Assembly (NCBI GenBank): GCA_019308655.1 | Contig: JAFDHS010000002.1 | Span: 1-16,757 of the forward strand | DNA length: 16,757 bases | Direction of reading: 5' to 3' | Source: Deltaproteobacteria bacterium | GTDB taxonomy: Bacteria > Desulfobacterota > Desulfobacteria > Desulfobacterales > JAFDHS01 | Shown: one piece after another, positions 1 to 8,303 of the stretch | Numbering within the stretch: position 1 is the stretch's first letter | How the letters are laid out: the number at the start of each line of letters is the position of its first letter | Notes under the pieces: model-generated | What the model was told of the DNA's origin: nothing | What the model saw: only the letters and a program-made list of their open reading frames with translations | Databases searched by the model: none | Translations under genes and position numbers: made by a program

Positions 1-203
1 CCGGCCGGTTTGCCGGATCGGTTGCGGCAGGGGCCCAGCATAACGGCATGAAGCGTCGGGATATCTTTACCGGGACAAAACAAGAGATTGTTGAAAACCT
101 TAAAGATACGCTGGGTCCGGATGACTGGGTACTTGTTAAGGGGTCCAGGGCAATGGCCATGGAACAGGTTGTTCAAGACCTCAGGGATTGGGCTGACATA
201 TAG
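1..203 (+). CDS. murF: MurF, 3' end only
   Basis: The reading frame is open from the window edge (first full codon at base 3) to a TAG at 201-203. It gives about 66 C-terminal residues. The stretch DDWVLVKGSRAMAMEQVV is the typical end of UDP-MurNAc-tripeptide--D-alanyl-D-alanine ligase (MurF), which adds D-Ala-D-Ala to complete the UDP-MurNAc-pentapeptide in the cytoplasm. The KGSRAM motif belongs to the C-terminal Mur-ligase domain. The position directly before mraY agrees with the standard dcw order. The N-terminal and ATP-binding central domains lie outside the window, so whether the gene is intact upstream cannot be judged. Confidence 0.9.
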   Translation, partial: GRFAGSVAAGAQHNGMKRRDIFTGTKQEIVENLKDTLGPDDWVLVKGSRAMAMEQVVQDLRDWADI

Positions 204-271
204 TTGAAAATATATGTTCGAAGATTTACCGGACTTTTAAATTTTTACACAAAAAAGATTAAGAATAAACT

Positions 272-1351
272 ATGCTTTACCATTTGCTGTATCCGCTTCA
301 TCCGGACATTTCTTTTTTTAATGTGTTTCGCTATATCACCTTCAGGGCCATTTACGCCAGCCTGACCGCGCTGTTGCTCTGTTTTTTCCTTGGGCCGTGG
401 GTTATCAGGAAACTTGGTGAGATGCAGGTAGGGCAGTATATCAGGGAAAACGGTCCCCAGACCCATCACAAGAAAGCCGGAACGCCGACGATGGGCGGAA
501 TTTTGATGATTTCATCAATTGTCTCAGCCACGCTGCTGTGGACCGATCTGGCCAATTGTTACATATGGATAGTCCTTCTGGTTACTGTTGGATACTGTGG
601 TATCGGTTTTATCGATGACTACCTGATGCAGGTAAAAAAACGGAGCAAGGGGTTAGGTGTTCGTTCAAAGTTTTTACTGCAGGCATTACTTGCAATTGTC
701 ACGGGAACGCTTGTGTATTTAAGTCCGGATTTTGACACCCATGTTACGATTCCTTTTTTAAAAAATATTTCACCTGATTTAGGGTGGGGATATATCCTTT
801 TTGCCGCATTTGTAATTATCGGGACATCAAATGCGGTTAATTTGACGGACGGTCTCGATGGCCTTGCCATCGGGCCGGTAATCATAACCGCGGTTACTTA
901 TATGCTCTTTGCCTATGTTGCGGGACACGCCGAAATTGCCGATTATCTGCAGATCAATTACGTTGCCGGGAGCGGAGAAATAACCATCTTCTGCGGTGCC
1001 ATGGCCGGAGCAGGTCTCGGGTTTTTGTGGTTCAACACATATCCTGCACAGATGTTCATGGGGGATGTGGGCTCCCTGCCCTTAGGAGGGATGCTCGGAA
1101 CAGTCGCCGTCATTACAAAACAGGAAATAATGCTGGTGCTGGTGGGCGGGCTCTTTGTCATAGAGGCGCTTTCAGTAATTTTCCAGGTCTCTTTTTTCAA
1201 AATGACGAGGGGAAAAAGAATCTTCAAAATGGCTCCTCTTCACCATCATTTTGAACTCAAGGGGTGGCCGGAGCCGAAAGTTATCGTTCGATTCTGGATA
1301 ATTTCCATAACACTTGCTCTTATTGCCATAAGCACGCTGAAAATCAGATGA
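272..1351 (+). CDS. mraY: Phospho-MurNAc-pentapeptide transferase MraY
   Basis: This integral membrane enzyme (359 aa, usual length) transfers phospho-MurNAc-pentapeptide from UDP to undecaprenyl phosphate, making lipid I at the inner face of the cytoplasmic membrane. Family signatures are in place: GTPTMGG (70-76), the Asp pair in FIDDY (D115/D116), NLTDGLDGLA (190-199), FMGDVGSLPLGG (262-273, with D265) and the histidine-rich PLHHHFELKGW loop (322-332). About ten hydrophobic segments are spread over the sequence. The ATG at 272 has only a weak A/G-rich upstream stretch, but the N-terminus has the expected length. murF ends 68 nt upstream and murD starts 23 nt downstream, so it is probably cotranscribed. 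Confidence 0.97.
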   Translation: MLYHLLYPLHPDISFFNVFRYITFRAIYASLTALLLCFFLGPWVIRKLGEMQVGQYIRENGPQTHHKKAGTPTMGGILMISSIVSATLLWTDLANCYIWIVLLVTVGYCGIGFIDDYLMQVKKRSKGLGVRSKFLLQALLAIVTGTLVYLSPDFDTHVTIPFLKNISPDLGWGYILFAAFVIIGTSNAVNLTDGLDGLAIGPVIITAVTYMLFAYVAGHAEIADYLQINYVAGSGEITIFCGAMAGAGLGFLWFNTYPAQMFMGDVGSLPLGGMLGTVAVITKQEIMLVLVGGLFVIEALSVIFQVSFFKMTRGKRIFKMAPLHHHFELKGWPEPKVIVRFWIISITLALIAISTLKIR

Positions 1352-1374
1352 TGGAAGGTTAGGTTGGTTTTTAA

Positions 1375-2751
1375 GTGAATCTTTTAAACAAAAAAATTCT
1401 TATTGTCGGGCTGGGTAAATCAGGGGTTGCCGCTGCACGGTTTTTAAAAAAGCAGGGCGCATTGGTGACCGTAACGGATATGAAAAAGGCGGAAGAACTG
1501 ACCTCTTTTGAGCCGATTGTTCGTGAAATGGGCATCCGGATGGAACTCGGCCGCCACAGCTTTGAGATCTTTGAACAATCAGACTTTATCGTTTTGAGTC
1601 CGGGCGTTCCTCATACCCTTTTGCCGGTCAAAAATGCAAAAGAAAAGGGCATACCCGTTTTGGGAGAGACGGAGCTTGCATCAAGATTCATCAGGGAACC
1701 CATTGTGGCAATAACAGGCACCAACGGCAAAACCACTACCACGACACTTGTAGGTGAAATGCTGAAAAGTTCAGGCCTTAAAGTTTTTGTGGGGGGGAAT
1801 ATCGGCAACCCTTTGATCGAATATGTTGATAAAGGCGAAAAGGCTGACGTCGTTGTTGCGGAAGTCAGCAGCTTTCAGCTTGATACCATAGCCTCTTTCA
1901 GGCCCAAGGTCGCTCTCCTCTTGAACATTACCGAAGATCATCTTGACCGGTATAAGGATTTTGACGCATATGCAGCTGCCAAGGGCCGGATTTTTGAGAA
2001 CCAGCAAAAGGAGGATGTATCGATTTTTAATGGGAATGATCCGATTATTCGTTCCATGGCCAAGCAATTTAAAAGCAAAAGATCCCCCTTTTTTACAGAT
2101 TCGTGCCGTTGTGATGCCGAAATGGGTAAGGGTGCTGTAATAACACAAGAAAAGATAACATTTTACACCGATGAAAATAAAAAAAAGGTGTTGGATCTGA
2201 AAAACTTGACCCTTCCCGGTAAACACAACATTGAAAACATTGCAGCCGCAGGTCTTGCGTCACTGGCTGCCGGAGGAAGTCTGGAAGGAATACGGTCGGC
2301 GTTAAATAATTTTCAAGGTCTCTCCCATCGGCTTGAATATGCAGGGACCATAAATGGTGTCGATTATTTTGATGATTCAAAAGCGACAAACGTGGATGCG
2401 GTCGCAAGAGCGCTGGAGGCTTTCAGCAGACCCCTGATCGTTATCATGGGAGGACGTGATAAGGGCGGAAGTTATGACGTATTAAAGGACCTTGTTCGCA
2501 AGCACGTAAAAAAGATCATTCTCATGGGAGAGGCGAAGGAGAATATAAAGTCGGTGCTCGGGCCCATTGTACCGACGCAAGTGGAATCCGCAATGGAGGA
2601 TGCCGTATTTTCGGCATATCAGACGGCGGTACCGGGTGATGCGGTACTCTTGTCTCCGGCATGCTCCAGTTTTGACATGTATGACGGTTATGCGCAGCGC
2701 GGAGAATTTTTTTGCAATGCAATTGCAAAACTTAAAGGTCGGCAGATATGA
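1375..2751 (+). CDS. murD: UDP-MurNAc-L-Ala--D-Glu ligase MurD
   Basis: This cytoplasmic ATP-dependent ligase (458 aa) adds D-glutamate to UDP-MurNAc-L-Ala. The N-terminal Rossmann-like domain starts with ILIVGLGKSGVAAARF and includes SPGVP (75-79). The ATP P-loop GTNGKTTTT is at 115-123, followed by EVSSFQLD (163-170) and ITEDHLDR. K203 in AAKGRIFEN fits the lysine that is carbamylated in the family. DDSKATNVDA and LLSPACSSFDMYDGYAQRG mark the C-terminal domain. The start is a GTG; a GGAAGG purine run at 1353-1358 lies about 16 nt upstream, which is long, but the N-terminus matches the family. The stop overlaps the ftsW start (ATGA), suggesting coupled translation. Confidence 0.96.
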   Translation: MNLLNKKILIVGLGKSGVAAARFLKKQGALVTVTDMKKAEELTSFEPIVREMGIRMELGRHSFEIFEQSDFIVLSPGVPHTLLPVKNAKEKGIPVLGETELASRFIREPIVAITGTNGKTTTTTLVGEMLKSSGLKVFVGGNIGNPLIEYVDKGEKADVVVAEVSSFQLDTIASFRPKVALLLNITEDHLDRYKDFDAYAAAKGRIFENQQKEDVSIFNGNDPIIRSMAKQFKSKRSPFFTDSCRCDAEMGKGAVITQEKITFYTDENKKKVLDLKNLTLPGKHNIENIAAAGLASLAAGGSLEGIRSALNNFQGLSHRLEYAGTINGVDYFDDSKATNVDAVARALEAFSRPLIVIMGGRDKGGSYDVLKDLVRKHVKKIILMGEAKENIKSVLGPIVPTQVESAMEDAVFSAYQTAVPGDAVLLSPACSSFDMYDGYAQRGEFFCNAIAKLKGRQI

Positions 2752-3887
2752 TAAAGAAGAAATCCTCCAATAAGCCTGGGCATAAACATGGCGTACACTA
2801 TTTAATGTGCGATGTAAAACTTCTTTTCCCTGTTCTTTTTCTGACGGGGATAGGAATTGTCATGATTTACAGCGCAAGTTCCGAGATTGCACTGAAAAAG
2901 TTCGGAAATGACTATTATTTTTTTCAAAAGCAAGCTCTTTTTGCCGGGTTGGGTCTCCTGGCCCTGATGATTTGCAGGTATCTGCCTTATAAATTTTTTC
3001 GCTCCGCCGTCTATGTAATTGTTGCACTTGCAATCGTTTTGCTTGTTGCCGTTCTGATTAAAGGTATCGGATTCTCTGCAGGGGGGGCGACACGGTGGCT
3101 GCACATTAAGGGCTTTTCATTCCAACCTTCTGAATTGGCACGGTTTGCCATGATCATTTACCTGGCCTACTCTCTGAGCAAAAAAAAAGACAGGATCGAA
3201 GACCTTTATATCGGTTTTTTACCCCATGTCGGCGTATTCTGCCTGTTTGCCGGGTTGATTTTTATGCAGCCGGATTTCGGGTCGATTGTCATTTTGGCGG
3301 TGATTACATGGATCATGATGTTTGCCGGCGGCGTCCGCCTTTTGCACCTTTTTTCATCCATGTTCCTTGTAATGATTTTCGGGTCCTTTCTTATGCTTGA
3401 CGCAGAGTATCGAATCAAACGGTGGACGACTTTTCTTGATCCCTGGCAATATCCCACGGGAGAAGGTTACCAGATTATCCATTCCCTCATGGCTTTTGGA
3501 ACGGGGGGCTTATGGGGAACAGGTGTCGGGAAAGGGTATCAAAAGTTGTTCTACTTGCCTGAACCCCATACCGATTTTATTTTTTCCGTTATTGGAGAAG
3601 AATTGGGACTTTGCGGCGTACTGGTGATACTGGTTCTTTATTTGATCATACTTTGGAGAGGAATAAGTATCGCCATGAACACAAAAGATCGTTTCGCTTC
3701 GTTTCTGGCGACCGGTCTTACTGCTTCAATAGGTCTTCAGGTTTGTGTTAATATGGGGGTGACCATGGGACTTTTGCCCACCAAAGGGCTTACCCTTCCG
3801 TTTCTCAGTTATGGCGGGACCTCCCTTTTATTTAATATGATATCCATAGGGATACTTATGAACATAGGAGTTGCTCAAAACTCGTGA
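2748..3887 (+). CDS. ftsW: SEDS-family septal glycan polymerase FtsW
   Basis: This 379-aa polytopic membrane protein belongs to the SEDS family (FtsW/RodA/SpoVE), which polymerises lipid II into glycan together with a class B penicillin-binding protein at the septum. Visible signatures are FQPSELARFAMIIYLA (125-140), the long extracellular loop with PTGEGYQIIHS (236-246) and GTGGLWGTGVGKG (251-263), and LPEPHTDFIFSVIGEELG (270-287), in which D276 is the expected catalytic Asp. The family end motif LPFLSYGGTSLL is present. I call FtsW rather than RodA from its place between murD and murG. The start overlaps the murD stop and the end overlaps the murG start, each by 4 nt. The N-terminal 20 residues are basic and cytoplasmic. 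Confidence 0.95.
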   Translation: MIKKKSSNKPGHKHGVHYLMCDVKLLFPVLFLTGIGIVMIYSASSEIALKKFGNDYYFFQKQALFAGLGLLALMICRYLPYKFFRSAVYVIVALAIVLLVAVLIKGIGFSAGGATRWLHIKGFSFQPSELARFAMIIYLAYSLSKKKDRIEDLYIGFLPHVGVFCLFAGLIFMQPDFGSIVILAVITWIMMFAGGVRLLHLFSSMFLVMIFGSFLMLDAEYRIKRWTTFLDPWQYPTGEGYQIIHSLMAFGTGGLWGTGVGKGYQKLFYLPEPHTDFIFSVIGEELGLCGVLVILVLYLIILWRGISIAMNTKDRFASFLATGLTASIGLQVCVNMGVTMGLLPTKGLTLPFLSYGGTSLLFNMISIGILMNIGVAQNS

Positions 3888-4999
3888 ATAAGCGTTCGTT
3901 AAATATTATAATTGCCGGCGGCGGTACAGGGGGGCACCTTTTCCCGGGAATTGCCATTGCCGAAGCTTTTATGGCAAGGGACTCAAAAAACAGGATACTC
4001 TTTGTCAATACGGGAAATCCCTTTGAGGTGTCCGTGCTTTCAGAAAGGGGATTTAACCGAAAGACCATTACCGCCGAACCCATCAAGGGGCGGGGAATAT
4101 TGCAGAAGACAGGCGCGCTTTTAAAAATACCCAAAGGGATATATGAATCCATCCGGATACTGAAAAAATTCAATCCTGACCTTGTTGTGGGCATGGGGAG
4201 TTATTCTTCCGGGCCGATGATCATAGGGGCATGGATTTTGGGCATTGCAACCGTTATTCACGAACAGAATATTTTTCCGGGAATTACCAATCGGGTTCTG
4301 GCACCTTTTGCCGACCGTATCTATATATCCTTTGAAAATACCAAAGCCCTTTTAGATCCTGAGAAAACATATCTTACCGGGAATCCGGTACGGAAAGATA
4401 TATTAAAATGTGAAATGGCAAAAGAAAAATCCGGAATTGAAGATAATCTCCGGGACCACTCTTTTTTGATTCTGGTGCTGGGGGGGAGCCAGGGGGCGCA
4501 CGGTATAAATATGGCTGTTATTGATGCCCTCAAGGACCTGGAAGAAAAGGATACGTATTTTTTCGTTCATCAGACCGGTGCCCTGGATGAAAAAAGGGTA
4601 AAAGATGCCTATATGATTCATGGCATCTCCGCCGGAGTTCAGCCGTTTTTCAATGACATGTGTCATCAATACGAAAAGGCGGATCTTATCATATGCAGGG
4701 CAGGGGCAACAACAGTAGCTGAAATTGCAGTTATAGGCAAAGGGGTCATTTTTGTGCCGTATCCTTTTGCCGCTGACAATCACCAGGTTTTAAATGCTCA
4801 GGCCCTTGTAGATAAAGGAGGGGCGGAAATGATTCTTGAAAAGGATCTTAGCGGCCGGGTTCTTGCAGAAAAAATCAGCTACTACGCTTCAAATCCCAAT
4901 ACCCTTGAGCTTATGGCAAAAAAATCAAAAGAGGTCAGCAGACCCGATGCAGCCGAAATTCTTGTTGATGACTGTTACCACTTGATTGAAAATACTTAA
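3884..4999 (+). CDS. murG: Lipid II synthase MurG
   Basis: MurG (371 aa) is a GT-B glycosyltransferase at the cytoplasmic face of the membrane that transfers GlcNAc from UDP-GlcNAc to lipid I, giving lipid II. The first glycine loop GGGTGGHLFPG (12-22) holds the conserved H18. VVGMGSYSSGP (101-111) and HEQN (126-129) follow. The C-terminal half has the second glycine loop GGSQGA (200-205) and the nucleotide-binding stretch CRAGATTVAE (271-280), then VPYPFAADNHQ. The GTG start overlaps the ftsW stop (GTGA), and a GGAG at 3867-3870 lies 13 nt upstream within ftsW. All key motifs are intact. Confidence 0.96.
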   Translation: MNKRSLNIIIAGGGTGGHLFPGIAIAEAFMARDSKNRILFVNTGNPFEVSVLSERGFNRKTITAEPIKGRGILQKTGALLKIPKGIYESIRILKKFNPDLVVGMGSYSSGPMIIGAWILGIATVIHEQNIFPGITNRVLAPFADRIYISFENTKALLDPEKTYLTGNPVRKDILKCEMAKEKSGIEDNLRDHSFLILVLGGSQGAHGINMAVIDALKDLEEKDTYFFVHQTGALDEKRVKDAYMIHGISAGVQPFFNDMCHQYEKADLIICRAGATTVAEIAVIGKGVIFVPYPFAADNHQVLNAQALVDKGGAEMILEKDLSGRVLAEKISYYASNPNTLELMAKKSKEVSRPDAAEILVDDCYHLIENT

Positions 5000-5050
5000 A
5001 TTTTTATCGACCTGAACCGGATAAACCGGCACTTCACACTTTTTTAAATC

Positions 5051-6418
5051 ATGTATCAAAAAAAATATCATATTTATTTCGTAGGAATAGGGGGAATCGG
5101 CATGAGCGGTATTGCCGAACTCCTTTTAAACCTGGATTACAGGGTATCGGGTTCGGATATCAAGTCCTCGGAGATTACGGAGCGTTTGAAATGCAAGGGA
5201 GGGACAATATTCAATGGCCATTCCAAGGAGAATATAAAAGGAGCGGATGTGGTCGTTATGTCATCGGCCATCGGTTCTGACAATCCTGAAGTCGTTGCGG
5301 CCAAAAAGTCTTCAATCCCCTTGATTCCCAGAGCTGAGATGCTGGCAGAGCTTATGCGTTTAAAATACAGCATCGCCGTTGCAGGTGCCCACGGTAAGAC
5401 ATCGACAACCTCAATCGTCGCTTCGGTTCTGGCTAAAGGGGGGCTTGATCCTACCGTTGTCATCGGGGGGAAACTCAAAAGCATAGATAGCAATGCACTG
5501 CTCGGCCAGGGAGATTTTATCGTTGCCGAAGCAGATGAAAGTGACGGCTCTTTTCTCAAATTTTCACCGACCATAGCCGTGGTCACCAATATCGACAGAG
5601 AACACCTTGATTTTTACGGGGACCTGGACACGATTAAAAAGGTCTTTTTAAGCTTTATTGACCGGATACCCTTTTACGGACTCGCTGTTCTGTGTCTGGA
5701 CAATGAACCCATTCAGGATTTAATTCCAAAAATACAGAAACGGTATACCACCTATGGGATAACGACTCAGGCGGATATTCAGGCAAGGAACATCGTATTC
5801 CAAGGCCTGACCAGCAGATTCAACGTCTACCATAATGGACGGATACTCGGCGAGATTGTCCTGAATCTTCCCGGTATTCACAATGTGTATAACTCCATGG
5901 CAAGTATTGCCGTGGGAATTGAGCTGGATATCCCCTTTGATGTAATCAAAAGCGCCCTTGAAACCCTTGAAGGGGTTCAGCGCAGGATGGAGGTAAAGGG
6001 AGATAAAAAGGGAATTACGGTTATGGACGACTATGGGCACCACCCGACAGAGATTAAAACTACGCTGCAGGCCATAAAGGAAAGTTGGCCGGACAGACGT
6101 ATCGTCGGTGTGTTCCAACCCCACCGTTACAGCAGAACCGAGGCCCTGTTTGATGATTTTACCCGTGCATTTTATCAATCGGACGCACTCGTTGTTCTTC
6201 CCATCTATGCTGCCGGAGAAAAAATGACGTCGGGAATAGATGGCCGGGCCCTTTTTGAGGGGATCAGAGCACATGGACACAAAGACGTAATGTATATGGA
6301 CGGGCAAAAATCGGCTGTTTCCCATCTCAAACGGATTTTAAGAAAAGGAGATATCCTGCTTACCCTGGGAGCGGGTGATGTATGGAAGATCGGGGAAGAG
6401 ATGTTGACGGTATTGTAA
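5051..6418 (+). CDS. murC: UDP-MurNAc--L-alanine ligase MurC
   Basis: MurC (455 aa) starts the peptide stem by adding L-Ala to UDP-MurNAc using ATP. The N-terminal domain opens with FVGIGGIGMSGIAELL (10-25). The P-loop is GAHGKTSTT (112-120). VAEADESDGSF (158-168) and TNIDREHLDFYG (179-190) are central-domain signatures. The MurC-specific DDYGHHPTEI (326-335) and the C-terminal QPHRYSRT are present, separating it from MurD, MurE and Mpl. The ATG at 5051 fits the family N-terminus, yet the preceding T-rich sequence has no recognisable Shine-Dalgarno site. The 51-nt gap after murG holds no terminator, so it is likely in the same transcript. Confidence 0.96.
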   Translation: MYQKKYHIYFVGIGGIGMSGIAELLLNLDYRVSGSDIKSSEITERLKCKGGTIFNGHSKENIKGADVVVMSSAIGSDNPEVVAAKKSSIPLIPRAEMLAELMRLKYSIAVAGAHGKTSTTSIVASVLAKGGLDPTVVIGGKLKSIDSNALLGQGDFIVAEADESDGSFLKFSPTIAVVTNIDREHLDFYGDLDTIKKVFLSFIDRIPFYGLAVLCLDNEPIQDLIPKIQKRYTTYGITTQADIQARNIVFQGLTSRFNVYHNGRILGEIVLNLPGIHNVYNSMASIAVGIELDIPFDVIKSALETLEGVQRRMEVKGDKKGITVMDDYGHHPTEIKTTLQAIKESWPDRRIVGVFQPHRYSRTEALFDDFTRAFYQSDALVVLPIYAAGEKMTSGIDGRALFEGIRAHGHKDVMYMDGQKSAVSHLKRILRKGDILLTLGAGDVWKIGEEMLTVL

Positions 6419-6489
6419 GCGCGTGGTGGGGCAGGGCTGAAATTTTGGGAATCGTATAAGCAAAAAACAGGTACAAAAGTTTAAGAGAT

Positions 6490-7452
6490 ATGGCGCTTGA
6501 TCCTGATTTTAAAAAATGGCTCGAAAAACGCTTTAAAAACAAGGTTAAATTTAACGAATCCATGGCCGGCCATACCTCTTTTCGGGTGGGCGGTCCGGCT
6601 GATGCATATGTTTTACCTGAGCGTCTTGAAGATCTTGTTGAGCTTGTAAACAGGTCCCGTCAAAACGGCCTGCCGTACACGGTGATCGGAGGAGGTACAA
6701 ACCTTCTCGTAAAAGACAGCGGTATTCGTGGAATTGTAATCTGTCTTGCAAAGTGTCTGAAAAAAATTACGGCAAAGAATGCAGGAAATCGTTCGGTTAT
6801 GGTTACGGCCATGGCCGGCGCCAGGACCAAGGCGCTTTGCCGGTTTGCCATCGATAACGGCCTTAAGGGAATGAATTTTTCTCTTGGCATACCCGGAACC
6901 GTCGGCGGGGCCATTATGATGAATGCAGGTACGGTCTACGGATCCATGGACGGCGTTCTTGATTCAATAAATGTTCTTATGCCGACAGGTCGGATAAAAA
7001 AAATTAAACGGGAAAATATTGATTTTTCTTACAGAAGTGTTACTTGGGACGAAGAATCAAGAAACTCAGGCGGAACAAGCCCCATAATACTTGAGGGGTG
7101 TTTTCGCTTATATGCTTCGGACAGTACCGAACTGAAAACAGAGGCTGAAGCGATCTTGAAAATACGTAAGAAAAGACAGCCGACATCATCTTACAGTGCC
7201 GGGTGTTTTTTTAAAAATCCTGAATCCGGTAAACCCGCAGGGCAGCTTATTGAAATGGCCGGTCTTAAAGGCAAAAAAATAAGGAGGGCCCAGGTTTCCA
7301 GGCAGCATGCCAATTTTATCATAAACAGGGTTGATTCGTCATCGGGTGCAACTGCTGCCGATATACTTGAACTTATGAATATGGTTCAGGAGAGGGTATC
7401 AAAAATGTTCGATATAAAGTTGGAACCGGAGGTTAAAATTGTCGGCACCTAA
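6490..7452 (+). CDS. murB: UDP-N-acetylenolpyruvoylglucosamine reductase MurB
   Basis: This FAD enzyme (320 aa) reduces UDP-GlcNAc-enolpyruvate to UDP-MurNAc with NADPH. The FAD domain shows TSFRVGGPADAY (29-40), VIGGGTNLLVKDSGIRG (65-81) and LGIPGTVGGAIMMNAG (132-147). YRSVTW (181-186) and the C-terminal LEPEV (311-315, with candidate acid E312/E314) follow. The motif SAGCFFKNP (236-244) has Cys239 where E. coli MurB has the proton-donor Ser229. The length and the lack of the extra Tyr loop suggest a type II MurB. No strong Shine-Dalgarno site precedes the ATG (a GAGA lies 5-8 nt upstream). The last 14 nt overlap ftsQ. Confidence 0.95.
   Translation: MALDPDFKKWLEKRFKNKVKFNESMAGHTSFRVGGPADAYVLPERLEDLVELVNRSRQNGLPYTVIGGGTNLLVKDSGIRGIVICLAKCLKKITAKNAGNRSVMVTAMAGARTKALCRFAIDNGLKGMNFSLGIPGTVGGAIMMNAGTVYGSMDGVLDSINVLMPTGRIKKIKRENIDFSYRSVTWDEESRNSGGTSPIILEGCFRLYASDSTELKTEAEAILKIRKKRQPTSSYSAGCFFKNPESGKPAGQLIEMAGLKGKKIRRAQVSRQHANFIINRVDSSSGATAADILELMNMVQERVSKMFDIKLEPEVKIVGT
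7428..7432 (+). promoter_or_regulatory. Ribosome binding site deciding the ftsQ TTG start
   Basis: GGAGG lies inside the 3' end of murB, 6 nt before TTG 7439. It supports a non-ATG, overlapping start for ftsQ; no closer in-frame start gives the basic N-terminal tail. Confidence 0.7.
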
Positions 7453-8302
7453 ACGCATACGCAAAAATCGCTACAAAAACAACCGGAGAAAAGGCAAGGG
7501 AAAAGATCGTCGACTTATGCCGCTTTTTGCCCTTTGTCTTCAAGTAATGGCCGGAATCGGCATGACAAGCATAATGAGCCTTTTTTTCATCTTTGGTCAC
7601 GACTTTTTGACCCAATCCGACTACTTTATCGCCAAAGATATACAGATAACGGGAGATTGCAGGCTCTTGCCCAGGCAGATCATTGACCAGGCACGGATAG
7701 CAACGGAGAAAAATCTTTTGTCTTTTAACCTTTCACTGGTCAGGAAGAGATTGCTGGCACATCCATGGATAGCCGATGCTGATGTCAGCAGAGAACTTCC
7801 GGCCGGGATTACAATCGCAATACAAGAACATGAGCCCCTTGCCGTTCTTGATCTTGGCCGTAAGTTTCTGATAAATGTTCACGGACAAGTATTCAAGGAA
7901 TGGGATTCATCAGACGTGAACATGGGCACAGACACGTTGCCCGTCATCAGCGGACTTGCTTATTCAGACTTAAATTGTCCCGGGAGCCCTACGTTTACTT
8001 CGGTTATGGAAGTTTTGCAACAAGGTGAACCCGGAGATGTTTTTCGTGATATAACAATAAAAAAAATCCATGTGGACAGAGAGATAGGCCTGACTCTCTA
8101 TGCATCCAACCGGGTCAAAGCAATAAGGCTGGGGTATGGTGACATCCCCGAAAAGTATGGGAGACTGAAAAAAGTAATTTCCTATACGGATAAAAACAAG
8201 CGGTTTCCGGATATAGATTTCATTGATCTTAACTATCCGAACTGCATTGTAGTAAAATCGGTAAATACCAAATCGCCCGCTGGGGAACAAAAGGAGGTTT
8301 AA
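7439..8302 (+). CDS. ftsQ: Cell division protein FtsQ/DivIB
   Basis: This 287-aa bitopic membrane protein is the scaffold that, with FtsB and FtsL, links the cytoplasmic Z-ring to the septal synthase. It has a very basic cytoplasmic tail (residues 1-26), one transmembrane segment (about 28-54), a POTRA-like domain (about 63-131, from FIAKDIQITGDCRLLPRQII to the IAIQEHEPLAVL strand) and the FtsQ/DivIB beta domain to the end. Sequence is poorly conserved in this family, so the call rests on topology, the POTRA pattern and the location between murB and ftsA. The TTG start has a GGAGG 6 nt upstream. The stop lies 1 nt before the ftsA start, pointing to coupled translation. Confidence 0.9.
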   Translation: MSAPKRIRKNRYKNNRRKGKGKDRRLMPLFALCLQVMAGIGMTSIMSLFFIFGHDFLTQSDYFIAKDIQITGDCRLLPRQIIDQARIATEKNLLSFNLSLVRKRLLAHPWIADADVSRELPAGITIAIQEHEPLAVLDLGRKFLINVHGQVFKEWDSSDVNMGTDTLPVISGLAYSDLNCPGSPTFTSVMEVLQQGEPGDVFRDITIKKIHVDREIGLTLYASNRVKAIRLGYGDIPEKYGRLKKVISYTDKNKRFPDIDFIDLNYPNCIVVKSVNTKSPAGEQKEV

Positions 8303-8303
8303 C

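Noticed and set aside
5720..6325. 201-aa minus-strand ORF opposite murC
   Set aside because: It is a shadow frame over the well-supported murC coding region, without start signals.
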